A stretch of 64,000 nucleotides of DNA from Balanoglossus misakiensis (Eukaryota > Hemichordata). The position numbers and the translations under genes were made by a program. The notes beneath the pieces were generated by a model. The model was not told where the DNA came from. It saw only the letters and a program-made list of their open reading frames with translations, and made no database searches. The DNA lies in contig CM082582.2 of assembly GCA_040954595.2 (NCBI GenBank), forward strand, positions 8,866,001-8,930,000. Reading direction: 5' to 3'. Of the stretch, positions 24,005-36,184 are shown piece by piece (position 1 is the stretch's first letter; each line of letters begins with the position of its first letter).

Positions 24005-25951
24005 TTACAAGATGATCATTATGAATGACAGAAGCGACAAGGTCGCTATCAGAGTGATTGACACTGACAGTGTCTCTGTTGTCGAGGCTCTCTGGTATAA
24101 CACAACACCACCATCTGAAAGACAAAATTAAGCAGAATTTCAGAGTTAAAGATTACATTTGAGAGGGGGGGGGGGGGGACAAAACACATTGGTCAATAAC
24201 ACACAAAATACACTTTCAACTGTCTGTGACTTTATCATTATGAACAAAACCATACACATTTCACTCACTGTGTGGTGATGAATACTGCACCACGGTAAAT
24301 TACATGCACAGTTTTACTTACATGAATTGTAATCTATGAGTTCAGGACACACAGACGCTGTGCTGTCTCCATGTTTGTTGCTGGCAATTACTTTGACCAT
24401 GTACATCTTGTCTTTTAGGTTGACCTTCTTGCTTTGTCTCAAAAGATACCTGCAGAGATGAAAACAACATTACAAACTGATAATATCTGGCATCCAATGC
24501 AAAATATTAGTCTTCAAGATGTTTTAATATCAAGTTAATCAGCTATGTTTCACACAATGGTTGCTATGCACTTATTATCTAGATTACCGCAGGCTATTTC
24601 GATTTTACCCTGTTATTTCCTGTGTCACATTAGCTAGAGATATCCACGGCTCTTTATAATCAGTCATGATGTCTTTAATCATCAGATAGTAAATTGATGG
24701 TTCGCTGTACTCTTTGTGTTCATTCTTCTCCCATGTAATCACAGCCTTGTATTCTCTCTCCTGCATCAAGTTTGAAAGTTCAAAGTTCACCGATGTCGGT
24801 GGGGCAGGGAACACTGCAAGGAAGGCAAGAAAGACTGGTTAATAAAAAAACATAAACTGACACAAAAATTATACAATTATACAAATCTTACAATTCAAAA
24901 ATGTCAACAGAATTTCTTCTGATTTTTCCACAAAACAAGTCATAGGCCAAATTGCACAATTTCCGCATTGAAACTAGCTGGGGGAAAAAAAAAACTCACA
25001 GTGTTTCTGCGTCTTGACAACCATCAGCTGTGAATGGTTGCTGACTTTCCAGTAGCCGTGCTGCGATGTCATCAAAACGTCGTAGTCGGTATACGCCCTC
25101 AAGTTCCACACTTCCAATGCGTAGGTCTCGTTGTCTTTGGTCGGAAATGGCGTGAATTCACTCAGGTCATAAATATCGTACGGGTACTGCAGGTGGCTGT
25201 GCTGGTCATACAGCATAGCTGGGTCGTCTTCTTCGTCTTGATCAGGCCTGTCGAACGACAAAATGTTCATCACACTAACGCATCATTGCCTGATTTCAGT
25301 CTAGAATTGTCAAGAACAAAGACTGAAGCAACGTAGAAAGGTACATCTGAGATGAGGCCATACATGAATGTAGTCTTTGTCTTACCTGACTCTGTAGTAA
25401 GCAATGTACCTCTCAATGGGCCATTCAAACTCTACAGGCATTACCCACTCCAGGAATATACTGGTATCTGTGGATGTGGCACTTATGTTCTGCGGTACAC
25501 CTAATACTGTTAATAATAAATGATCACAATAGAAAAGTGTTGTTTCGTTAGAATTTAACTGTGCAGTATGTCAGATTCATTTGTCAAATTAATAAATGAA
25601 AAAACTTGACCTTGGGGAATACATACATGGACAATATTTTGTGTTGCATCGTTTCCTCTTCATCCCTTTGCCCTTGCATGACCGACCTCCATACTGGGCT
25701 GGTGGTTCTGAACAGTTTCTCTGCATCAGTTGAACAGCACCACCACAGGTGACTGAACAGTCAGACCAATGTGACCACTGGCCCCATTTTCCATGCACTG
25801 AAAGAAGACAGAAGCAGTTTCTATGGTTGATTAATTTTTAACTCAACAAATTTCAAACACTGTGCCGTATACAGTAATTACTCTAAAAAGATAACTTATA
25901 GCTCAGACACTTTCTCACACACACACTGACACTAACATGCATGCACGCACG

Positions 25952-25982
<31 letters not shown>

Positions 25983-27454
25983 CTGGGCAGGGCTGTGTGT
26001 TACAGTGTCTCCATTCACTATAAGGGTCATCAGCCGGGCAGTCAAGTCCATACGGAGGAAGGGGCGGAGGGTCTGTACATGTCCTGGTTCTGGCTTGGAC
26101 ACCCCCAGGCTCACAGCTGGCCGTACAAATTGACCACGCCGACCATACAGTCCATCCGCCATCTGTAGATGAAAAATCACTATGTTACAACAATACAGAA
26201 TTTAAACTGAAGCTATCTCTGCATCTCACCACAGTAACTTTTTAAAACATATGAATATTGCTATTATTATATTTTGAAGGATAATAAGTTATTAACATAT
26301 GGCTTGCTGGGATTACCTGCACACTGGAATGTGTTGCAAGACCGAGTCTGTATTGTTCTGCCTTTACAAGGCTTGCCGCCATACGTGGGTACAGGATTGG
26401 TACAAGTCCTGGTCCTACTCTTTGAGCCGCCACCACAAGTCACTGAACACTCGGAGAAGTTACTCCACCGTGAGAAACCACCATGGACTGTGGAAGCAAA
26501 ACAGCAGAACTTTCAGCAATATCATCTTTAACCCTTTCAACACCATAGTCAACTTGAATTGTCGTCATCCTCCAAAAACTAAACCAGCATAATTTTTTCA
26601 ACATTTTTTCTCAATTTTTGATTTAGACTTGAAGACAATAAAGAATTATGTCCACTTGATCTAAATCAAAGTTTTCATTTCATTCAAATTTCACACATGT
26701 AAGATGGTAAGTTTGTTCATTGGCATAAGGGTTTAGTCAGACAGGGGGTGGGGAGCCTATATATTTTACCTCCACAGGGCATGGTGTTGCAGTCAACGGT
26801 CTCTGTTGTGTTTCCTTCACAGTCTAGTCCGCCATGCAGTGGCGCTGGATTGGTGCAACTTCTGTTTCTCATGATAGTGGCACCCCCGCACGGCACGGGA
26901 CATTCAGGCCATGGGGTCCAGGCTGTCCAGTTTCCATCCACTTCAAGAAAGACAAAATAATTATCAGTCTAGAAACCTTTTCCAGTTTCCATTTAGCTAC
27001 TGCAGTCGTTCGGTTTTCATAAGGGCGTGCATCATCTTCAGAAAAAAAGACAAAAATCAATTACAGTAAAAACCGAACGGTCTAATCTGGAAATCTGTCT
27101 ACACCAAACACCTTTTCCTGTCCCTATGGTGTTTGGTTTAGTTTTTTTATTGTATGGTACATTGTTGGAGTATGAGAAATACAGCATTCTGAGCTTGGAA
27201 TGAATATGCAGACATTACCCGGGCAATACATCAGTTCACCCATACACGACTCCTTCTGGACATAATTCTCAAAGATCCCATATCCGGGACAGTTTCTGCC
27301 GCCAAAGGATGGCTCCGGTTCACTGCAATTTCTGGACCTCTGCTGATTGCCAAAATTGCAGGTTACTGAGCATTCTGACCACTGAGTCCACTTGGACCAC
27401 GCTCCATCGACTGTTGAGAATTAAAAAATAAAATCATGAGGGAGTCATTGGCTG

Positions 27455-27485
<31 letters not shown>

Positions 27486-30056
27486 TCTATCCTTTTTCAA
27501 CTCGAACAACAATTCAATTGTTGAGGCTGAGCTTAAAAACTGACAAAAAACTCATGATATCATCAAGTTGAACTTACTTTTACAAAAGGCATCTGCACAC
27601 GTGTGATCAGTCTCTGTGCCATCGCCTTCACAGTCAAGGCCATCAAATGCTGGAGGAGGGTCTATGCACAATCTTGACCTTGTCCTACTTCCACTCCCAC
27701 ACGTCCTGGTACAAGGGGTCCATGCATTCCAGCCAGCCCAATTACCGTCAACTGAAAAACATGAGAGAAGTTTTTGTGTGTGGAGGAACTTCTGAATGAG
27801 TGAAATTGGTGGTGGTATCATGTCAATTATGCTACTACTTTGTACTTTGGCTGTCCAGCCAGACCCTATAAGTAAAATAAATTAAGTCCGCAAATACATT
27901 TCATTAAATCCAATCATTGCAAAAACGTGGCTATCAAGGGAGAATATTTTTATTTTATTTCAAACACTGCCAATATATTCAGCATTTAAACAAGTTAAGC
28001 AAAAAATATTTCTTACTCGGACATGGATTTGAGTTACACTCTCCGTATTGCTCAATTTCGCCGACACAATCGTTACCTCCGAATGCCGGGGGAGGGTTGG
28101 TGCAGGTTCTTGTGTGTGTGTGGGTGCCACCACCGCATGTGGCACTACACTCACTCCACTCGGACCACGGCGACCAGTTGCCATCCACGCTACACAGGTC
28201 TAAGCCACAGGAGAGGAGCTCGGTATCGCTGCCTTCGCAGTCCGCCCCGCCAAACTGCGGCGCCGGGTTGTCGCAGACACGCGTCTTGGTCTTCCACTCG
28301 TCGCCGCAGGTTTTCGCGCACTCGGTCCACGGCGTCCACTCCGACCAGCCGCCGTCCATCTTGCAGGCCGGTCCGCAGGACACCACCTGGGCGTCCGCGC
28401 TCTCACCGACGCAGTCGGCGCCCCCGTCGGCCGGCGGCGGGTTGTCGCACGCCCGCGACCGACTGACGGAGTGGTCGCCGCAAGTTGCCGAGCAGACGCT
28501 CCATTCCGACCACGCCCCCCAGTTCCCTGGAATGGCGCACGTGGACGGCACATCGCACTTGACAGTTTCAGAGTCTTCCAGCACAAACTCCTTGTCCAAT
28601 GTGCACCTGTACCCGCCATGTTGAGGCGGGGGATCATCACAATATCGCATGCGCGTCTTCCGAGCCTTGGTACCACAAGTTTTAGTGCATTCGCTCCACT
28701 CAGCCCACTCGGCCCAGCGGCCATTAACTAAAATGAAAACAAGAATCATATTTGAAGCAACACTGAGAAATCACACACAAACACATTTCATTGAGACAAA
28801 GAAATCACAAATATGAGATACAGTTAATCATAATGACATAATACATGTACACGGGTTTGACCATTTATTATAGATGAATTTGCATTTCTCTCCAGAAATC
28901 AGAAGGATGTTCTAGGTGTGCACCATAATTTATTAATATAAAACCATTAAATTATTTTGTCCCAAAACCCCATTCACTTCTAGTCCTACTATAGCACCAG
29001 TATATTCAAGATGGTATGCAAAAGTATATCGGTTACAAAAAATCAAAATTAATGATCATGTCCTAACTTTGTATTGTCATCTTGTTTTTTTTTTCTTCTG
29101 ATTAATCTTCAGTTCACTGAATGTTTTTACTCCTATAAAAACAACATTTAAAAAAAAATACAGACTCAGTATTTTTTTCAGTCACTGAAACTGTAATACT
29201 TACTCGGGCACCAGGGTACCCACGAACAGTGATCTCGGTCTATTTTCCCCTCTTCACCACCGACACAGAAATCGGTGGCGGTCCTAAACATGTCGCACTC
29301 TCTGGTTCGCCTGCGGAAGAACTCGCCGCACGAGGCCCTCTCTTTTTCCTCAAAGCACGTACCCCAGTAGCCCCACGGCAACCAATTCCCGTTGATGGGG
29401 CAGGGGTCCAGGCCACACGCCGCCCTCAGCATAGCGGTGACACCCTCGGGGGAAGCTTCACAGGTGTCGCCGCCGTTTGCTGGTGCAGGGTTGTTGCATT
29501 TGCGAAATCTAAGGTCATAGACATTGGCGCCGCAGGTTTTGATGTCACAATTACCCCCAAAATACCACGGATCCCACTCACCCCACTGTCCATGAATCGG
29601 TTCTTGACCAACTGCAAGGAGATTAAAGGGGAGAAGTTGAGCATCAGCCCTTGTCCATTCATGGCCATACTTTGTGAATGACCCTAATGCTACAGTATTA
29701 ATAATTACTCAAAGTAAAAAAGCATCCATATTTTTCCTCAACCTTCACAAATGATCATTTTCAGGAAGCAAAACCAAATCAATTTCCAAGAATTTCCAGG
29801 AGTGTATTTGATTTCCCCCTGATATTTTTTTAACATTCTGGGGAGTGAAAATGTGATACCCAGGGGGTAGACTGGAAGATTACAGCAGCCTACCCTCTTC
29901 AGGTACAATTACATGATTAAATTTAATATGATTTTTCAACATTAATCATGCCACTTCATGCAAAAAAAATTAAAAATACTTACCTACACCACGTAATTGC
30001 AGGATCGCAAGTAAAAGAACATGAATAGCATCTACTGTTTTGAATATCGCCATCAT
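24005..30056 (-). CDS. Secreted or membrane-anchored protein with twelve TSP1 modules and FN3-like modules
   Basis: Fourteen exons: 29984-30056, 29204-29611, 28017-28727, 27578-27751, 27219-27410, 26770-26940, 26317-26487, 25983-26162, 25627-25797, 25386-25500, 25000-25247, 24609-24813, 24322-24449 and 24005-24114, all GT-AG and in frame, 1018 residues. Exon 1 is a signal peptide (MMAIFKTVDAIHVLLLAILQ). Exon 2 has two degenerate TSP1-like modules, exon 3 has four, and exons 4-9 have one each; typical cores are WSEWSECSATCGGG, DPPPAFDGLDCEG and NPVPTYGGKPCKG. These module exons start and end in phase 1. Exons 10-13 encode FN3-like strands (YALEVWNLRAYTDYDVLM, YMVKVIASNKHGDS). The last exon ends in a hydrophobic segment with no tail, suggesting a GPI signal or a very short-tailed membrane anchor. 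TSP1 modules usually bind matrix or receptors and carry C-mannosyl Trp and O-fucose; the WxxW and CSVTCG patterns are present. I know no named family with this order. Confidence 0.9.
25952..25973. repeat. CA microsatellite
   Basis: A run of about eleven CA dinucleotides lies in an intron of the TSP1/FN3 gene, beside the donor of the eighth exon. Confidence 0.9.
27457..27486. repeat. ATC microsatellite
   Basis: About ten tandem ATC units lie in an intron of the TSP1/FN3 gene. Confidence 0.9.
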
Positions 30057-31920
30057 GCTGAGAGCTGTCCTCGATGAAGCGAGCTTCTACAAATACTTTC
30101 GGTAGTATCCTTATGCCAATACGAACAAATTATCAATCGCTACTTTCAAACTATACATTGTGCAGTGTACTTAGACTTATTTACACAATCGCTTTTCTCT
30201 CGAATCTAAAATTCGGCTGCTTACCAGTGATCAAACCACCTCCCTCATCATGTAGCATGGGCAGTGCCTCATTCATGTATATTTCCCCGCCAGTGAAAAA
30301 CTTTTGCGTGTTTTGATTGGTTCAGCCATGTCATGTGATTGGTCAGAGAACTGAACTTGCAAAAGTGGCTTCCCTGTGTCTCCATGGTGATTTGTGCTCA
30401 ATCCCAGAAAGGACAATCTTTTCAGAGATATGATAGTCCTTCAAATATTCTCATTTAATAGTATAGGGTATCTCAACTGTTGCTTGACCGGCAAAACCGA
30501 ACGATGTCATACTCCGCGCTAGAGATAAACTTCGTTGAATATTGCACAATTAAAAGAAATGACAATACTTTCAATTTTATCGATCCAACAACCTTTATTT
30601 ACAAATATTACAGGAGAAAACGGTGATAGACGTGACAGAGACACTTTGCACGACCCAACACTTGACGTACGTATGCAATGCATGCAAAAGGGCGTTGACC
30701 TGATGACATTGAATCTAGAAATTGACAAAGCAAAAGGTCGTTGACATTAACAGCGCAGCCAACGAAGGAAAAAAGAAAGTGGCAGTAAAAATCACCCTTT
30801 GCATAGGAGGGCGTGCAGTACGTGGCGTCGCGTTACCTGGTTACGAGGACCCACATCGTTTTTTCGTGCTTTGGGAGTGTGCTTGCTGCACATCACTGAC
30901 TTCAACCGCGTCGTTGGGTAACTTGACCGAAAAGTGAACGTGGCATTAGGGTTTAGTACCTGTGTATGATCGCGATCGAGTTTCTATGATCGATCATACA
31001 CATACATACATTTCTATATGGAGCGCGCGCGGATGTACGATCGTACGTCATGTAGCTACTCACAGATGCATTAATCGCCTGTTTTCTGGCTAGTCAAGCC
31101 TAGCCGGGCCGATCGGCTTCGGTTCCTCTTTGTTTATGACATACCAAGCCCGCCCTGGCCCGGTGGAACAGACTACCCCGAAAACGAGCGATTATGCACG
31201 TCATATATCACACTTGATTTCATCTCTGCCTTTGGACGGATGGATGGATGGTGTATTTTTATTGATACAGAAACGCAGCAGGCATCATCCACTTCTCATG
31301 ATTCTCGTTTTGTACACAAAATGAAATTAGTATAGCCAAAATTAGATACACTATATTGTACTATAGTAAAAAGCAATTTATAATGTCTGTTTTCCTGCAT
31401 TCATGTTCTAGTACATAAAATATTAATTTTACAAACATTGCTTTATCAGAGCCAGAAACCACTCACAAAAAATATAAACTAATCATGAAATATAACACAA
31501 TTAATTAACTGCAAATGTTAATGTTATCCTGATGCTGATAATCCTCATGATCATATATCATTGGGATTTTACAATTAGAAAGTATACATGTACTTCCAAT
31601 ACTAAAATTGAAATATTTGTTTAAGCAGGATTTTTTTTGTTACAGTCTAAAATATTGACATTTGTAAATATATGCTTATTCCATCATGTCGAGATATTTC
31701 CTTGAAGGAAATATTATCTGCAAGGAAGATGTACATTCATGATATAAACTGTGCTGTGTGTGTTCTTGGTCTATGGTGTGCATATAGGCTGTGTGTGTTC
31801 AGGGTCTACCGGTATATTGACCTACATGTTGGCCATTGTAGTAAATTGATTGTCGGGCCTACGTCATTCACTCACTGACTCACTTGCGATCTCCATAGCC
31901 ACATTTCCATTATAATGCGG
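30057..31920. other. Divergent intergenic region between the TSP1/FN3 gene and the first ABCA gene
   Basis: This contains the promoter of the minus-strand TSP1/FN3 gene near 30057 and sequence upstream of ABCA gene A. A perfect 12-base inverted repeat lies at 30961-31002. The open frame at 30722-30937 has no recognisable similarity. No gene is called. Confidence 0.45.
30961..31002. repeat. Inverted repeat with 18-base loop
   Basis: TGTGTATGATCG at 30961-30972 is matched by its exact complement CGATCATACACA at 30991-31002. It sits between two divergent genes. It could be a hairpin or a protein-binding palindrome; the function is unknown. Confidence 0.6.
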
Positions 31921-31925
31921 GGCAT

Positions 31926-31932
31926 TATATAA
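31926..31932 (+). promoter_or_regulatory. TATA box of ABCA gene A (candidate)
   Basis: TATATAA lies about 150 bases before a clean donor (CAG|GTAAAA at 32082/32083) that ends a probable untranslated first exon. This places the transcription start near 31955-31965. Confidence 0.45.
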
Positions 31933-31956
31933 CCTCAGCTTTCACTACAGCAAACT

Positions 31957-32082
31957 CTAGTCTATCACGGACCGGTACGCGGTAGACATCTTTCTCCTAT
32001 GTTCATTACCGGCAGTTAAAGCTAGCAGCACTGAAACCCCGCATCCACTGAAAAAAGGTCATCCACGGAGCCATCTTAACAG
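31957..32082 (+). other. Probable untranslated first exon of ABCA gene A
   Basis: The exon would run from the expected start downstream of the TATA box to the donor AACAG|GTAAAA. The 5' edge is an estimate. The next likely untranslated exon is at 35993-36057. Confidence 0.35.
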
Positions 32083-35000
32083 GTAAAAAATATTATCTCA
32101 ACTGATCTTCAAGCTTTGCCTAGTTATCCTTGCTTTGTATAATCCTGTCGGGTAAATGTTGCTGTCGGCCAGTTTCGCTCTATTTCCTTAATCGTGAAAA
32201 TTCTGTGGAATATGTTTATCACATTGCCATTTGGCATTTGTGGAGTGTGTGAGATACAAATGTAGACTAGCTGTCACATGACAGTCTGAGCCAGGGTGTG
32301 AGCCAGTGATATCACAATGAAGATGACAGTTTGTGAACTTGATAGTTCTATATAAATGCAGTGTACGTCCAATTGGCTATTGTTATAAATATTACAGAAT
32401 GAATATAACTGTGTCTTGCGGTGAGACTATTCCAAATACTGTACTAGTATTTCGAGTTCAGTATTAAAGGTGTACTGTAGAAGCACTTTTAAACTATATA
32501 TTGGCATAAGATATGGTTAAAAAGGGTGTGTCTGGAATTCCTGTAATGGCTATTAGCATTAGTATGTGGTGGCATACATTTTTGCTTGGCTGCCCAAGTA
32601 AAAATCAGTGAAGGTCTTGAGGTCGAACTCCACATTCAATAGTAACTGGTAAATGTGCATATCCATATATAATAAATGGACAGCCAGAATTATAACTTGA
32701 ATCGCAAAGATGTGGCTTTTACATAATAATTTAATTGATGGCTGACAAGATGCAGGCATATACAAAAGAGTTAATCTGCCCTCACATAACAACTGCATGT
32801 ACATATAACTGTTTGTTAAAAAGGAGCGTAGACTACAAAATTGATCGATAAGCATATTATATATACTACCGGTAGTTATCAGTGGAAGTGTCTGATAAAA
32901 CAACATACTAAACAAAGCCCACTGAAAGTAGATTTACCTAGCTAGCTAGTACCTTTAATGAAAAAAAAAAGAAACAGGAATGTAATATTTGATCCAGGAC
33001 AAAGCTTGTAACTGCATAAAAGTCTGAAATTTTGTCCAGAGTGTGTGTCAAGTGTTTGATTCGTTATAGTGTTAATTCCAAGTAAACAACCAAGATGCCA
33101 ATAATGAGTTGTGGGTCATCCTGACCTATTAGCCTCAACCATGTGAGAGTCACATTACTGTAATGACTCATTTACCATGCCATGTCTCGTTAAATTGATT
33201 CTGACAATATACATGCACCTGTCTTATTTTTTATTGTGTGTAACAAAATTGATATATCAGGTTCATCTATTAACAGTCTTAATTAAGCATTTACCTTATG
33301 TGTATTCACAAACCAATTGCTGAGTTTAAGCTAATAAATAATGTGCTATACAAAATGCTATTGAAAAAAAAATTATAATTGGTGTGTGTCAATAGAAAAA
33401 CGGTAATGCATTTCGCTTACAGCAGCAGAAGTAGAAGTAGATGTCTTCATCCGAGTGAAATGTTTTAAAACTGAAAGCTTTAACTGATAGCTCCTTTTTA
33501 AGGACTAAAATCATATAAAACTACTTTCATACAAGCCATTCTGGGTTGAATGAACTGTAGTTTCATGAAAAATATGATGTCAGTGTCATCTAAGCATTTC
33601 TCCATCGATTAGCGTTTGCCTCAGAGAAGTAACTATGGCAACCAGACGTGTCATGGAACTCATCCAGACAAAGTGGTGTTTCATTGTGTCTGCAATATTT
33701 GTTTACATTTTTACACTTCTGATGATTTCACTTTTGTTTTGAACGGTGAAGGCTTTTCTAACAATGCTTTGAAATGTGTTTGTCAGGAATGAGTTGTATT
33801 AAAGTGTGTGAGGAGTCATTTTGAATGAAAAAGAAGAAGAAAACATGGCGTTCACCATCTTGTTTTCATAAAAAATGAAACATGTTTCCCAATTGAAAAA
33901 TCTTTCAGTAGTCTGGTTACCATACCCATTAATCAATGATGTCAATTGATTTTAAGACGTGTGTATGTTTGCTTAAAATGAAATATGTTTGAAGCAAATA
34001 CGTGTAACAGGCAATAAAGTCAACAAAGTAAGACTGTGTAACCTTCCACTCCCTGGTTATGAATAATGATATGACAGTACAAGCTGACCTGCACTGGACA
34101 TGTGACTGTGATAAGAGCTGGAGTACATAAAGCGACGAGTCTGCCATTGTGTGAGGTTAGGTAACACACAAGGTATAGCTAGGTGCAGCTTCAAATGCAA
34201 GTGTGATGGTGGGTGAATACTAAGAGGTTAGTGTGTATATGGTATTTGGATTTAAAATGTTGCTATCTAGGTCATTCTTTGGGATGCATTTTATGAATTG
34301 AACCTTTTCCATCACTCTTTCTTCAGCCCGATATACCAATTTCCTTGTGTACTTTCCATCCACCGCTCAGGTTGGAAGTGTTTGTTATGGGGTGATTTGG
34401 ATAGCAAAGTGTACTTTTCCACCTTTGGCAGTTTACCGTAGGGGTCAATGTCCTTTTCTTGCTGTCAGCGAAATTTATATAGCACTGGATTTATTAGAGA
34501 CGTAAAGGCAATAGAATTTGTCACTGTACATGAATGAGGTCAAACATACGATCGTCACATGACTCTGCGTAGACCATTTGTCAAGTCTTACGTCAAATAG
34601 TGACTGTGCATGTGCAAACAACCTGTTGCTTTCTACTGCCAATGCACTCGACAAGCAGATCAGCAACTTGAGACATAAGAAATTTATGACAAAATTAGTA
34701 TCAGCTGCAATATAGGTAAGTTGTTTTTATGGGAAGCTCATTATAATCAGAAGATTTGCAAGTTCCTGACTCAAATTAACAAGAACTGCCATCAGCTTGT
34801 ATCGAATATCTTGTATGGACCAGAAAGGTATATTGTGTTACAGCTGAAATTAAGGGGAAATGCTGGTGGAGGCACTGAAAAGGTTTACCATGGTTTAAAC
34901 TTAAATTTGTATTTGGTTTATGCCGGCTTTCATATGACTTTCATATACATGTACACTCCTGATTTACAACATTCACTTACATGTGAATGACTGTCGTGTT

Positions 35001-35992
35001 GAATTGTTTGATGGTTCCATTTGTGTCCACATATAGTCATATAACACTTTGAGGTAGACCATATTATGCAACTTTATGAGTGGCAAATATTTTTTCTTGA
35101 TCCACCTAGTCTCCAGTAAGTCTCCTTTTATTGCAAAGGGAATATCTACGGTATATATTTAGTCTCAAATTTTGCTTCATGTAAAGTCAGCTTGCTTGTT
35201 TCAAGATAGGAGTTAAGTGACATAGCAGCATAAACATGCGACATTGCAATGTGACAGTCGCCTTTTCAAACTGTTTATTTTCATGCTTGATCGGTGGCAT
35301 GTTTGACCTCAGTTACGACATTTAAATATGAAAGCGTATCAGTACCAGCGTACCAGTGCGTACCAAAGGCTGACAGTCTGTCAGCATTGGGCCCGGGCAT
35401 TGAGTCGTTCTTGCTATGTGGTGAAAGTTCAAATTCACAGCTGCGCATATAGTGTAGTGCAAGGTCAGTATGGTTGAAACCCGGAATGGTTGATCAAAAT
35501 CTACCTATGCACCACAACAAACAGATTTTTAAGAGTCTGTACAATATATTGTAGTGCTATAGCAATTTTTGTTGGCATATATATACGTATCACCCTTTCT
35601 GTGGAGTACCAGCTTCTTCAAATTATGATCATAGTTTTTCCAAAACAGTGCCGCTTACAGCTAATTATCACCTTGGATGAAGCTTTTACCAGCCATGTAA
35701 AATAGGTCACCCAAAAACACAATCATATTGAGAGCAATTTAACTGATGTTGACAGAAATTTCACATTTGAGCTCCTCTGATGAATGTCCCTTGAAGAAAA
35801 CAACATATGAAAGCTGGGAGTGGCAGATGATATAGCTTCCGGGGAAATTCACCTCCCATTGAAAGCAATTAAGTGACACCAGCTACGGCACACCATTCTT
35901 AAAAGCAGTGATTTTTCCTTTTAAAACGAAGTGACAGATGTACAAACTCAATTTATTTTCCCAGCTGGGTGTATTTGGAAATCTGATTTCAG
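32083..35992. other. Long AT-rich stretch, probably first intron of ABCA gene A
   Basis: About 3.9 kb without supported exons. Open frames are short, have no homology and lie on both strands equally. Confidence 0.4.
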
Positions 35993-36057
35993 AAATTAAT
36001 TTGATCACCAGCTTGTCGGATGGCAGCCCTCATCATCTTCTGCTTTTGAGGCTACAG
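35993..36057 (+). other. Probable untranslated second exon of ABCA gene A with a short upstream ORF
   Basis: The acceptor ATTTCAG and donor ACAG|GTAAGA bound 65 bases. Inside, an ATG at 36020 opens a nine-codon frame ending in TGA at 36047-36049, before the main start codon at 36185. If the exon is used, this uORF could reduce translation. Confidence 0.35.
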
Positions 36058-36184
36058 GTAAGATAGAGTTAACATTGGAGGAAGGAAGAGGAGTTGTTTG
36101 TTGCCATGGAAATATCAGCTGACATTTAGCATATGACGACGGTTTCTTTTCACTTTCTTTAGGCGTGGTCTCCGTCGCACCGCA

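Noticed and set aside
27917-28624. 235-codon plus-strand open frame
   Set aside because: Antisense of the four-module TSP1 exon; the minus strand has the Trp/Cys pattern and consensus splice sites.
30722-30937. Basic 71-codon open frame between divergent genes
   Set aside because: No similarity, no splice context, and short enough to occur by chance.
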